A DNA stretch of 64,000 nucleotides, taken from the NCBI GenBank assembly GCA_025667525.1, contig JANFOE010000574.1, positions 1 through 64,000 of the forward strand. Direction: 5' to 3'. The notes below the pieces were generated by a model, which saw only the letters and a list, made by a program, of their open reading frames with translations, did not search any database and was not told the DNA's origin. Source of the DNA: Glebionis coronaria (lineage: Eukaryota > Streptophyta > Magnoliopsida > Asterales > Asteraceae). Below, piece by piece: positions 19,849 to 30,405 of this stretch (its first letter is position 1; the number at the start of each line of letters is the position of its first letter). A program made the translations under genes and the position numbers.

Positions 19849-21661
19849 TGATAGGTGTGTAAACACCCATCTTTTCTACCACTTAATTACAGTAATAACC
19901 GGACCAAAACGTGTATTTTATGTCTTTTATGTCGGAATTATGCGTGGTTTGTGTTTTTGTTGTAATTTAGGACGAAATTGTGAAAAGTGGAGAAAACACG
20001 GGAATTCACGGGCATTCACGGCTTTTATTGAAGAAAAAGATGAAAGACGGAGTCGAGAAGTCAAAAGTGGAAAAAGAACGGAAGTCCAAGACCAATTCTG
20101 AAGATTTATCGAAGAAAAAGTCAAAAGACGGAAGTTTATCAAAAGTCGAGAAACTCAAGTTTATTTTACTGAAGAAATTAAAGACGAGTTCAAAAGATAT
20201 CCCGAGCCACAAGTCCTTAAAGTCCAAATTTAAAAGAAAGATTAGAAGAAAAGGACTAATGGTGCAATTAAAAGAAGATTAAAGAAGGAGGGACTAAGCA
20301 TGCAATTAAGGAAGCTTCCTAAGCAAGCCTTAATCTCCCTTATATATAGATTAGATCATTTTCATTTTCCTCTTGTTGGCTAACTTGACAAATTAGCTCT
20401 TCCACCTTTATTTTATGCACATTTAAATACTTGTCATTTAATTACCTTGTCTTGCACCTTAATTACCATTTAATTCAAGTAAGTTTTTCTTTTTAATTCT
20501 TGTCAAGCTTTATCTTTATCTTGTTAATCTCATTCTTCCTTTCTTAATCTTTGTGTTGATTTGTTTATGTTCAAGTTCTTTATTTTTGTTGATTTGATTA
20601 AAGTGGGTTTTAAGTTATCTTGATCTTTATTGTTTGATTTGTTGTTTGGATTGATTGTTTATGATTATTAGTTGTTCATTTACGTGTTTGATTTAATCTT
20701 GCGTTTATTTTAGCTTTGTTTTATCTAAATTCGTGCTTCATTCTTTGTCCGTGTTCTTCGCTATTATTTCTGTCCAGTTACTGATTTTCATTTATTCCGA
20801 GTAAAGGGTTCTCTGAGTGTTCTATGCGGAATAATCTTTATTCCGAATAAAGGTTTTTGCTAAGCTTGTCCATGCGGAATATTTGATATTCCGCATAAGG
20901 TGAATATTCCGAATAGCCTTGGTTTTCCGCATAGGGTCTGGATATTCCGAATAGGACTTCCGAATAGCAATTTATTCCGAGTAAGGCTCACATTCCGAAT
21001 AGGGTGACAATATTCCGAATAGGGAGTATTATTCCGAATAGACTTGATATTCCGAATAGAACTAATATTCCGCATAGGAGGATATTCCGAATAGGTGACA
21101 ATATTCCGAATAGGCCTATTATTCCGAGTAGGGACTTTATTCCGAATAGCAAGGACTTTCCGCATAAGAACAATATTCCGAGTAGACAAATATTCCGAGT
21201 AGGGTAATATTCCGAATAGGGACAGATATTCCGAATAGCCTTTTATTCCGAATAGGAGTTTATTCAGGATAGAGAATTCTTAGTTTTTAGTTTTTGCCTT
21301 TTAAATTCTAGCTCTCCCGCCTTTTTCCTTAATTGCACTTTAAGTTTATTTGCCTTAGTTTAAGTTTTAGTTTTAGTTGCGTTTTAAGTTTGCCTTAGTT
21401 AGATTTAAGTTTGTGTTATTTACTTTAGTGCCCTTTAGTTTTAGTCTCGCTTTTAATTACTTGCACTTTATTTTTATTAGACTTAGATTTATTTTAATTG
21501 CACCTTTACTTTAATTGTTCTGCACCTTTAATTTTCAAAACTACAACGACACATCTTTGTTCCACCAAAGTTCAACTGAGTCACACATTAAACACAAGTT
21601 TTTCAATTCGAAGAGACATACGTAAACGAATCTTTTTAATTGGGTAAAAACCTAGTTATTA
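19849..21661 (+). mobile_element. Athila 3' LTR
   Basis: 1,813 bp, the same length as the 5' LTR and about 99.6% identical by eye. Differences seen include tatatccc/gatatccc, aagtacg/aagtaag and taatcct/taatctt. Confidence 0.9.
20792..21273. repeat. ttccgaatagg array in the 3' LTR
   Basis: Same array as at 13525-14006 with the same order of variants; one unit differs (gaacag versus gaatag). Confidence 0.9.
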
Positions 21662-21666
21662 CACCC
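21662..21666. repeat. Target site duplication CACCC, right
   Basis: Copy of 12577-12581 directly after the 3' LTR. Confidence 0.85.
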
Positions 21667-21948
21667 CATAAGGGGTGTTCCGGAATCTTCCAAACTTCTT
21701 TCTTTATATTTATTTACTATATATTTATTTAACACTCGTTAATACTTAGCTATTAATTAGTTAACGATCGTTAAAGTTATGTCTCGGTTCAATATAATAA
21801 ATACATAAATATATACTTATTAAATAAATTAATAAATACAATAAATATATTTATTAATTAAATTAACTCTTTACGTATTGTGTGCAATCCCGTAATCTCG
21901 AGTTCGATCCTATCACACGACTATTAAATATAAGTCCATAAACTTACA
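21667..21948 (-). mobile_element. Copia 5' LTR, piece 3 (LTR start)
   Basis: Resumes the LTR after the Athila insertion; matches 47650-48129 (atcgttaaagttat, gtgtgcaatc, cgtaatctcgagttcgatcc). The LTR begins TGTAAGTTTATGG on the minus strand at 21948. Confidence 0.85.
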
Positions 21949-22251
21949 ATCATATATAGTCCTTTATCTTCTTGAATATTCTTGTAAAGCCCTTGAACTT
22001 TGGAGACTTCTCAAAATAGGTACTTCTTTTGTCTTTTTCTTCATAATCATGCCTTGAAATCCGTGTTTGCACCAAATCGTATCATTTTACCTACACAATC
22101 ACAAACAACAAAGAATACCACATAATTCTGTTTTATCACATTAAAACTTGGTATTTTCCTTGTGTTTTAGGGGTTTTATAGCTTATAATTGATATGAGAT
22201 TTCACTCATATCAAGTAGACAAATTTCAACACACGTATTAAGGAGTAAAAA
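21949..22251. other. Flank of the copia element
   Basis: AT-rich sequence beyond the copia LTR start. No gene or repeat recognised. Confidence 0.35.
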
Positions 22252-22311
22252 TGTCAACACATAACATTTTGAGTGTGTCAATCAATTTATGGAGTGTGCA
22301 AATCATCTCTC
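22252..22311 (-). repeat. Inverted copy of the motif at 2479-2541
   Basis: gagtgtgtcaatcaattta and ggagtgtgcaaatcatctc are the reverse complement of the first-copy wording. Isolated; no partner end found here either. Confidence 0.6.
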
Positions 22312-22800
22312 ATAACATAAGGATTGCTCACAAGTTTGAAAATGGCTCGAATAGGGGCTGTTTGGATTCGTGCACTTCGTACGGCTAGGAAAGGGGCTTC
22401 AAGGCTTCTTATTCTTGGTTCTTTGGGTTCTAAGGACTCTTCATAGTCTTCTACATTTGATATACACCAAGGTTGTAAGGTAGAACTGAAGTTGGAGGTG
22501 TGGTTAAAGCTTATGGAGGTGTGGTTGAAGCTTATGGAGGTGTTCAGATTTATATAAGGTGTGAATGGCCTTGGAGGCCAAGTTTTGTTGGTGGAAAAGG
22601 TTCATACATTGGACTGGTGGCCAAGGAGTAGCTAGCGTGAGCCACGGGAGCTAGGAAGTAGTATAGAAAGCTGTAAGCTGGTGGTGAAGATACGAATACA
22701 AGGAGGTGACGAGATAAGGTGGTGGTTGTTTTGTTGTCATAAGTTTTAGCGAACATGATTAGTAATTTAAACAATTTAAATATACTGAACATACCGGAAA
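22312..22800. other. Unassigned stretch with a 27-bp tandem duplication
   Basis: No gene recognised. Near 22492-22546 a unit close to ggaggtgtggttaaagctta occurs twice and starts a third time, followed by tttatataagg, a possible TATA. It may be LTR sequence, but ends were not found. Confidence 0.3.
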
Positions 22801-23999
22801 ACACACAAATTCAACATGTAGTTGCAATTATCGTTTTGCTATCATCTAAAAAACATGTAAAATCATTTTTTTCTAGATTAATATGGATCTAATCATCTCT
22901 AAATATATCAATATTAGAACACTAATTAAATCATAATCATTCATCAAGAAAAATATGTTTTTAACATCATTTTTTTAGCATTTTATGTAATTACAAAGCA
23001 TGTGAATTGGCTCGTGATGCCACAGGTGGATTTTAACAATTTCTAGATTAATATGGATCTAATCATCTCTAAATATATCAATATTAGAACAGTAAATAAA
23101 TCATAATCATTCATCAAGAAGAATATGTTTTTAACATCATTTTTTAGCATTTTATGTAATTCCAAAGCATGTGAATTGGCTCGTGATGCCACAGGTGGAG
23201 TTTAACAATTATATCACATATAAATTGAGACATCAAGAGTATGAGAAGCGGAAGTAAAGGAACACATATGCAATTATAATTCACATAAGCATGAACTAGG
23301 AAACATAATTTTCTTGATCAACAATGATGGAAACTATGAATACCAAATCAAGAACCCTCCCTCCAATGTATAAACACATGAATTCACCTTCAATCCAAAA
23401 ACCAAGATCAAAAGCATGATCTCTCTAAGTGTATCCACAAAACACTTCAATCAATCATCCTTGATTGCTAGGTATTACCAGCAAAAGAATACCTAAATCA
23501 AGATTAAAACCACCTTTACCTCTTAAAGTGGAGGCTACATAGGGAGAGAAAGAGAGATTCTAGACCTTTTTTCTTAGTGTCTAAAATGAGTTCTCTAGGT
23601 CCCTCTATTTATAGCTTAACCATAGGAGACCAATGCTAAAACAAGAAATACACTTTCCAGGTTTCTTGGTCCCCTTATCTCATCTCCTTACCAAACCGTC
23701 CCTATGGTGAATCTTTTCACCAAAATGGTAAAAACTTTATCTTCTAGTAAATTATATGTAATTATATTAATTGCTTAGAAGTATTTAACCTTTCATAGTT
23801 AGTCATTTGTTAAACCTTTTAATTTTTAACTATCTATCGTTAGTGTTCGTTAATAGAAAATCAAGTATACACAATAAATACACATATATGATTGTATATC
23901 TTAATGAAGAGTGGTCAAAATGTTTAAGTGTGTGACTGCTTAGACCGACGTACTTCTAGCCTTATACAATATCAACTATGACTTACACACATTCCAACA
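22801..23999 (-). mobile_element. Copia LTR plus duplicated PBS/leader fragment
   Basis: On the minus strand an LTR starts with the classic TGTTGGAATGTGTG at 23999 and runs to about 23206. A PBS-like TGGCATCACGAGCC follows at about 23178-23191, then leader sequence. A block with the PBS and leader is duplicated (22871-23040 and 23041-23205). A minus-strand TATA (plus tatttatagc at 23616) lies in the LTR. No gag remains. This family differs from the copia LTRs at 11464 and 47104. Confidence 0.65.
22871..23205. repeat. 170-bp tandem duplication including a PBS
   Basis: ttctagattaatatggatc starts both 22871 and 23041; the two units differ at only a few sites (gaaaaat/gaagaat, aattaca/aattcca). 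Each includes ggctcgtgatgccacaggtg, the minus-strand PBS and LTR junction. Confidence 0.9.
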
Positions 24000-25440
24000 G
24001 TTATACTTTAAAAATACAACGAACAGATATGCTAATTGATTATAAATATCATATAGAAAGAATGAGTTATCATGTATATAAATAAGTACACGAGGTTGCA
24101 GGCATACTGATAATTAATGTTAGTCCTCCTCGTGAGTTCAAATAAGGGTATACACTTTTATTACTATATGTGTTCAATTAGGACTCATCTTATCCACTTT
24201 ATACGTTTAACTCATGCGTTCACAGGTTTAAATATTAATTAGGCTAAATAATTAATATATATTTTATGCACCGAAGCATACGACGTCGTTTCAATTTAGT
24301 CATTGTCGTTTCATGTTTTCGTTTGTGTCGTTTTAAAACCCAGGGACATTAAATGCAGTAACAGATGATTTAAATATAAAACCAAATTTGCATATCACAC
24401 CCTCCCACTATATGACATATTGCAAAAACGATTTTAAACTTTAACTATTTACGACTTTTTAATATAACAAAATTTACGGTTGTTTTGTAAAAATAAAAAA
24501 CAAACCGCACCACCTTTTAAAAAAAACAGGGAGGTTAATTTTTCTTTCAAGATCAGACATCGACACGAACAACCCTTTACATATCGGTCCACTGCATCAT
24601 TAGTCCCGCATGTTCTGCCGCAACGCGCGGGCAGTAAATCTCGTTATAATATCAATTACCGACGTAAACGACGTCGTTTCAAACATAAGATTGTCGTTTC
24701 ATTATTTCACGTGCGTCGTTTCATTTATTCATACATGTTCTATGGCCCAACAAGTAAAGTTTTATCATTTTCTTCACAAGTCACCTTCATACTATACGAA
24801 ATACTATAAACACGTCATTCGACTTTTAGCCATGCACACTTTTCAATATAACAAAGTTATTTATTTAATGTGGAGCATATTTATATATGACTCTTATGAA
24901 AAAAAACCATTTTGCCGAAAAGACCGTACGATTACGAATCGAACAAGTCTAATATTGGAATGCTTTATTTTATAAATTTATTGAAACTTAATACACATGT
25001 AATTTTTTTTTATTAAAATAGTCTTTGAGAATATTCGTTTTTGCACGACTAATAATTGACGTGAACAATTCTTCATACTATTTTATTTACGACCCATATT
25101 AAAAAAAATGACTTTGGACTTTTAACTATCTACGCCTTTTCTGTATAACAAAGTTTATTTATCTATTATCGAGCGTATCCCTATCAAGTCTTTTGGGGAA
25201 AAAATACCGCTGAAAAAATCGTCGAATTACGAACCAAACGAGCATAATATTTCAACGCTTCTGACATATGTACGATTTCATAAAAATGTTTAAACTTAAT
25301 ACATATTTTAAATATTATTTTATCAAAATAGTATTTAAAGTTATTCCTTCCTTACAAGGTGGTCCGTCAGTAACATGAAGAATTGTAGTTAGTCTTGCAC
25401 CTTCCGCTGCGAAGTGCGGGCTACGTACCTCGTTATTAAC
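24000..25440. other. AT-rich repeats with two Helitron-like 3' ends
   Basis: Two blocks share wording: gacgtcgtttcaa with gtcgtttcat at about 24280 and 24670, and a longer phrase around cttttaactatc / tataacaaagttt at about 24830 and 25120. Two GC-rich hairpins, ccgcaacgcgcgg near 24618 and ccgctgcgaagtgcgg near 25403, are each followed within about 20 bp by ctcgtta. Hairpin plus a short terminal motif recalls Helitron 3' ends, but the terminal CTRR rule is not met exactly (ctcg). No protein was recognised. Confidence 0.3.
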
Positions 25441-26440
25441 AAGAATGTACATATCAGTTGTAAGCACGAGTTACTGTGAAATGAAAACAAATGTATGTTA
25501 TTGTACTTATAACAATGAGTCGACAAATCATATCAATCCTATTTAAATTTATATAAGGATATCCGTAAGAAACATTTATAAAAAATTTATATAGCTGATT
25601 ATATGTTACTAACCTCGCATATTATCTAAACAGCAGTTAGATTTAAAGAACCATATCTGTAGTTAAATTTGAACAACGATATTAACCTCAACAACATGCA
25701 CATGCCATTTTAACAAAGTTAATTTCTTCATCAGCAAAAATCTTTATAAAATAAGAAAATATTAATCGATATTAACTCACATAGAAAACAATTATGTAAA
25801 ATATCGTGCATAGTTATTAGTTGTATTTATATCATAATTTCAAAACATTTAACACGACAAAATTATTATATGTGTGTATATTAAACTAAAATTAAAAAAA
25901 TTGATTCACGTGTTAAGTACATCTAATTTATTATTAAAGAGAATACAAATATCATATGTTAGCACGAGTTATCGTGATGTGGTATGAAAATAAACATACA
26001 CACCATCGTACTCATAATAATGTCTGACGTAATTTCTTTTAAAGTTTATACAAGGATATCCGAAAAATAAATTAAACTCGCATATTGGGTACAACATGAT
26101 ATTAATAAGTAAATTTGTACAACAACATCAACCTTAATAGTCTTGTCAGTTAAACAAAGTTAAATCTTTCATCGAACAAAAATCTTTATAAAATATTACT
26201 GTAATTAATATTAATATATAATTAAATCATAAATGTAAAAACATGTGCATTATTATTAGTTGCACTAATATTACAATTACAAAATATTAAGCATGAAGTT
26301 TTCTTATGTCCGTGTGTGCGTTTATTAAATTAATTAACATGTAAACTTCTTCTATACACAAAACTTATAAAAAACTACTATTGTAGGGAAACGAAAGACA
26401 AAACTTAACTAAAAAAATAAAACAAACAAGCACTAGTTTT
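25441..26440. repeat. Divergent tandem repeats, block 1
   Basis: Unit wording (gcacgagttatcgtgatgtgg, aacaacatcaacctta, ttagttgcactaat) recurs every ~430-450 bp, and the whole 25650-26340 block is repeated at 26545-27170 (about 880-890 bp apart). AT-rich and non-coding. Confidence 0.7.
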
Positions 26441-27360
26441 AAATAATGTCTTGAAATCCGATTTTTACATCGATCCAGTCGAGTCATCGCATCCGGATCA
26501 ACCCGGTTCATCCGGTTTTTTTTTTTAAAATTTAAACAACAATATTTGTAGTTAAATTTAAACAACGATATTAACCTCATGCCAATTTAACAAAGTTAAT
26601 TTGTTCATCCAACAAAAATATTTACAAAATATTAATTGACATTAACACAAATATAAAACAATTATGTAAAATCTCGTGCATAGTTATTAGTTGTAGTTAT
26701 ATCACAATTTCAAAACATTTAGCACGACAAAATTCTTAGATGTCTGTATATTTAACTGAAATTAAAAAAATCGATTCACGTATTAAATATAACTAATTTA
26801 TTATTAAAGAGAATACAATATCATATGTTAGCATGAGTTATCGTGATGTGGTATGAAAATAAACATACACACCGTCATCGTACTCATAATAATGTTTTAC
26901 GTAATTTCTTTTAAAGTTTATACAAGAATATCTGTAAAAACAAATTAAACTCGTATATCGGGTACAACATGATATTAATAAGTAAATTTGAACAACAACA
27001 TCAACCTTAACAGTCTTGTCAGTTAAAGTTAAATCTTTCATCGAACAAAAATCTTTACAAAATGTTAATTGATATTAATATATAATGAAATAATAAATGT
27101 AACAACACGTGCATAATTATTAGTTGCACTAATATTACAATTATAAAATTCATAACAAATACGTAAAATTTATATATTTAAAAAAAAACTCGAAAAAATC
27201 AAAACCCGAACGGGTCTCGAGAACCGAGTTGACCCGGGTAACTCCAAACCCAACGGATCTAGCCGAGTTTTTAAAAATATAAAACCCGGGTCAATATAAC
27301 TCGTTTTTTGACCGAAACTAGAAGAACCGATTAACCGGACCAGATCGACCCTTATAAAAA
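26441..27360. mobile_element. MITE-like element split by the tandem repeats
   Basis: 26444-26525 (catccggatcaacccggttc) and 27195-27360 (gaacgggtctcgagaacc, gttgacccgggtaac) match the two ends of the intact element at 30406-30830. Between them lies a 620-bp copy of the tandem repeats described at 25441-26440. Confidence 0.55.
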
Positions 27361-27494
27361 AAAATTGGTTTTAATCAATAATATAATTCATCTAAACTTG
27401 TACTATATACAGTAACAAATTTCACAAGTCAATAGTTATCAAGTATGAGTAGTCTCTTTGTTAGTTATCCGTGAATTATATCAAAGTACATGCA
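27361..27494. other. Non-coding stretch between MITE copy and foldback
   Basis: AT-rich. It joins the flank at 29783 if the foldback is removed, so it is part of the 3' neighbourhood of the lipid-transfer protein gene. Confidence 0.4.
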
Positions 27495-27504
27495 TACATA
27501 TATA
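27495..27504. repeat. Target site duplication TACATATATA, left
   Basis: Ten bases directly before the foldback, repeated exactly at 29773-29782. The 9-10 bp length is typical of Mutator-like elements. Confidence 0.85.
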
Positions 27505-29772
27505 GAGAAAAGTTCTATAAGGAACATGCATTCAAAAAAGAACAAAGGAAGCAATCTCCACCATCCAATATTAATCTTTTTAAATTTAATTAAAAAAACA
27601 CATTTTCATCCTATTTCTTAAAAATTAAATATCTCTCAAACCGTTAATCGTTATGAAAAAATAATTATACCGTCACGACGGGAATTAAATTATCTTTCCA
27701 TAGATATGCACTTCTATATACTTTCGGCGAACTTTTTTTAAAAAATTTCGTAAAAAAATCACATGTAATTCTCGAAAAATTACATGTAATTCTCGAAAAA
27801 TTACATGTAATTCTCGAAAATTCATGTTTGATTAATTATTTTAAAAATCATATTTGAATTTGTAACGTCACATGCGATTTGTGAAATCACGTGTATTTTT
27901 TTTGACGAGAATTTCAACATTGTAAAATCGTTAAAAGTATATGAAAATAACCGTCTATTAAATGACAAAAATATTTTCGTTATTATTTTAAAACCACACG
28001 TGATTTATGTGAATTACATTAAAATGTTTGAATCACATGTAATTTTGTTAATATATTAAAATGTTTGTTTCCATTAATATAAAATATGTTCATTTTACCG
28101 GGGTGGAGTTCCCTTTACCCAAAAAAAATATATGTAAAACAAATTGGCTTCTGAATTACATGTGATTCGGTGATAATTACATGTGATTTTGCTTGCATTA
28201 CATATGATTCAAGCATACCGAAACCGTAACTTTTTCTAACAAACCCACATTAGATGAATCACATGTGATTTTTTTAATCACGTATTATGTTTTCATTTAT
28301 GTAAAATATATAAAACAAATTGGCTTCTAAATTACATGTGATTTTGTTTGAATCACATGTAATTCTGCTTGAATTGCATGTGATTCGGTGATAATTACAT
28401 ATGATTTTTCTTGCATTACATGTAATTCAAGCATTTCGAAACCTTAACTTATTCTAACAAACCCACTTTAGATGAATCACATGTGATTTTTTTAATCACA
28501 TGTAATCTTGTTAATATATTAAATTGTCTGCTTGAATTACATGTAATTCGATGATAATTACATGTGATTTTGCTTGCATTGGATCACATGTAATTCGATG
28601 ATAATTACATGTGAATTTGCTTGCATTACATGTGATTCAAACATTTCAAAACTTTAACTTCTTCTAACAAACCCACTTTAGATGAATCACATGTGCTTTT
28701 GTTTGAATCACACGTAATTTACCACGAATTACATGTAATGCAAGCAAATTCACATGTAATTATCATACATGGATCACAAGATAGCATAAATGGATCACAA
28801 GACCACTTTAGATAGCATACATGGATTACAAGACCACTTCGGAAGGATGGATGATGTGAGGAATGGAGAGAAAATGTTATTTACCACGAATCACATGTGA
28901 TTTACCACGAATTACATGTGATTTATCACGAATCGCATGTGATTTACTTAGTTTCTAGATTATTGGTATTAAAGTTGAAAATAAAAATCTATGAAAACAT
29001 GTAACGTAAAAAAAAGACTAACGCGTCAAATGGGACGAAAGTTAGATGTAAAATTATGTGAGTCTACATGAATCACATGTGATTTAAAACAAAATTACAT
29101 GTAATTATTTATAAAATCACATGTGATTTAAAGCAAAATTACATGTAATTTTGTATAAAATCACATGTAATTTGAGCAAAATTACATGTAATTATTTATA
29201 AAATCACATGTGATTTGAGCAAAATTACATGTAATTCACACAAAATTACATGTAATTTTCATTCAACACTAACTAACCACTTTATTACAAAAATCACATG
29301 TAATTCACACATAATTACATGTGATTTGCATTTAACACTAATAAACTATTTTATTACAAAAATTACATGTAATTCACACATAATTACATGTAATTCACAC
29401 AAAAGTTAACGATTTACAGTGTTAAAAATTCTCGCCAAAAAAATTACACGTAATTTTCGAAAATTACATGTAATTTTTCGAGAATCACATGTAATTTTTT
29501 ATGCGTAAATTTTAAAAAAAAAAGTTTGCCGAAAGTGTATAGAAGTGCCTATCTATAGAAAGATAACTTAATTCCCGTCGCGATGGTATAATTAGTTTTT
29601 CGTAACGATTAACGGTTTGAGAGATATTTAATTTTTAAGAAATAGGATGAAAATGGGTTTTTAAATTAAATTTAAAAAGATTAATATAAACCATTAGATG
29701 GAACTAGAATGGATGGTTGAGATTGTTTCCTTCCTTCTTTTTTTGATGCATATTTTATAAGGATCTCACCTC
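27505..29772. mobile_element. Long-TIR foldback (MULE-like) element with palindromic core
   Basis: 2,268 bp. The left end gagaaaagttctataagg and the reverse complement of the right end (gaggtgagatccttataa) begin inverted arms of about 250 bp; the inner parts match well (gacgggaattaaattatctt against gacgggaattaagttatctt). The core, 27750-29510, is an array of ACATGT palindromes. No transposase ORF is present, so it would need a transposase in trans. MULE-like is inferred from the 10-bp duplication and long arms. Confidence 0.85.
27750..29510. repeat. Array of ACATGT-centred palindromes
   Basis: Dozens of copies of two 14-bp perfect palindromes, AATTACATGTAATT and AATCACATGTGATT, and half-matching hybrids, often alternating every ~30 bp (for example 29060-29400). 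A ~210-bp higher-order unit with cgaaacc..aactt..taacaaacccac recurs near 28220, 28440 and 28640. Confidence 0.95.
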
Positions 29773-29782
29773 TACATATATA
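29773..29782. repeat. Target site duplication TACATATATA, right
   Basis: Exact copy of 27495-27504 directly after the foldback. Confidence 0.85.
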
Positions 29783-29850
29783 ATGGTACCAGAGCATGAC
29801 ATCAATACAAACACTCACCATACATTATTAGGTGAACTGTGTGTGATAAT

Positions 29851-30198
29851 TTATTCCACGCATGGTGGAATGCTACACTGGCTAGCAATATTCTGGGCTG
29901 CAGCCGGACTGACTAGCGAACTAATCTCAGGGTTTAAAAGATACAGGCAAAAGCAAAGTGTTTGCTCCCTTATATTACCACAACAAGCGTCAGATGGTAC
30001 TTGGGATGACGTAATTTCCCCATAACAAGGCAAGAAGAGCTTCAAGTAGTTGCAAGTGGGAAACCAACACGGCAGGTCGAATTGTTTGCAATGGATCGAG
30101 TGAGATACCGTCGCAGTGACTTCAGGAGTTTCGCCGATGAATACCATTGCGAGTACACTTAGTGGAACTACAAAGCAGACCATGGTGGGTGCCTTCAT
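29851..30198 (-). CDS. Nonspecific lipid-transfer protein, type 2-like
   Basis: A 115-residue secreted protein with an intact single-exon frame. Residues 1-29 look like a signal peptide (hydrophobic VCFVVPLSVLAMVF). The mature part carries the eight-cysteine motif of plant nonspecific lipid-transfer proteins: C49, C58, C72-C73, C82-x-C84, C108, C113, with spacing C-x8-C-x13-CC-x8-CxC-x23-C-x4-C. Phe83 between the two cysteines and the spacing fit type 2. In this family four disulfides hold a helical bundle around a lipid-binding cavity in the cell wall space. Two extra cysteines (C37, C44) precede the motif. The start is the only ATG before the signal peptide. The stop at 29851 is about 70 bp from the foldback's target duplication. 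It could be a recently isolated or decaying copy, but no lesion is seen. It is the only convincing host gene here. Confidence 0.85.
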   Translation of the reverse strand: MKAPTMVCFVVPLSVLAMVFIGETPEVTATVSHSIHCKQFDLPCWFPTCNYLKLFLPCYGEITSSQVPSDACCGNIREQTLCFCLYLLNPEISSLVSPAAAQNIASQCSIPPCVE

Positions 30199-30236
30199 TT
30201 TGGTATAGACTAGAAAGTGTATGGATTATGTGGTGA

Positions 30237-30249
30237 TTATTGTATAAGA
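30237..30249 (-). promoter_or_regulatory. Possible TATA box of the lipid-transfer protein gene
   Basis: On the minus strand, cttatacaata about 45 bp before the ATG. It is close to the start codon and not a strict TATA consensus, so this is tentative. Confidence 0.3.
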
Positions 30250-30405
30250 GGTGGGATAGTTAAACGAAAATATGTCTGAAACTGAAACCTCACTTTTCCA
30301 ATGGCCCGCATTGTAGAAATCGAGGATGGAGACGTGGAAAAATTAATGGTAGAATCACTATCACTATGCGTGTCACTTGTTTTAAATTTATTATTCAGTA
30401 ATTTG
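30250..30405. other. Upstream region of the lipid-transfer protein gene
   Basis: Non-repetitive-looking sequence between the gene and the MITE-like element. No clear regulatory motif beyond the TATA candidate. Confidence 0.35.

Larger units (their letters stand above)
12582..21661 (+). mobile_element. Young non-autonomous Athila-type Ty3/gypsy element
   Basis: A complete 9,080-bp element: identical-length LTRs of 1,813 bp, TGGCGCC primer site, gag-protease, an acidic downstream ORF, a 2-kb 3' non-coding region with repeated aagtgtagggg tracts, and a 5-bp target duplication. The protease (ADLGASINLMPLS) and the phrase ttgaggacaatgttta before a G-rich tract mark it as Athila lineage. RT, RNase H and integrase are absent. 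The LTRs differ at about seven sites by eye, so insertion is recent even though the element cannot supply its own polymerase. Confidence 0.9.
9514..21948 (-). mobile_element. 5' half of a Ty1/copia element, with two nested insertions
   Basis: Read on the minus strand: LTR start TGTAAGTTTATGG at 21948, LTR body continuing at 12581-12506 and 11912-11464, PBS at 11453-11440, a ~1.5-kb leader, then gag from 9920 leftward until it is cut at 9514. Removing the Athila element (12582-21661) and the ~590-bp insert (11913-12499) leaves an LTR of about 807 bp that matches the LTR at 47104-48129. Protease, integrase, RT, RNase H and the 3' LTR are missing. Confidence 0.8.

Noticed and set aside
24480..24975. 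Two overlapping frames of 109 and 121 codons
   Set aside because: AT-rich, no recognisable motifs, and situated in repeated DNA.
27750..29510. Palindromic repeats resembling a CRISPR array
   Set aside because: Repeat spacing is irregular, spacers are themselves repetitive, there are no cas genes, and the context is a plant foldback element.
29784..29799. tggtaccagagcatga, like a copia primer binding site
   Set aside because: No LTR ends next to it; it lies in the 3' flank of the lipid-transfer protein gene, bordering the foldback's target duplication. One mismatch to the usual PBS; probably chance.
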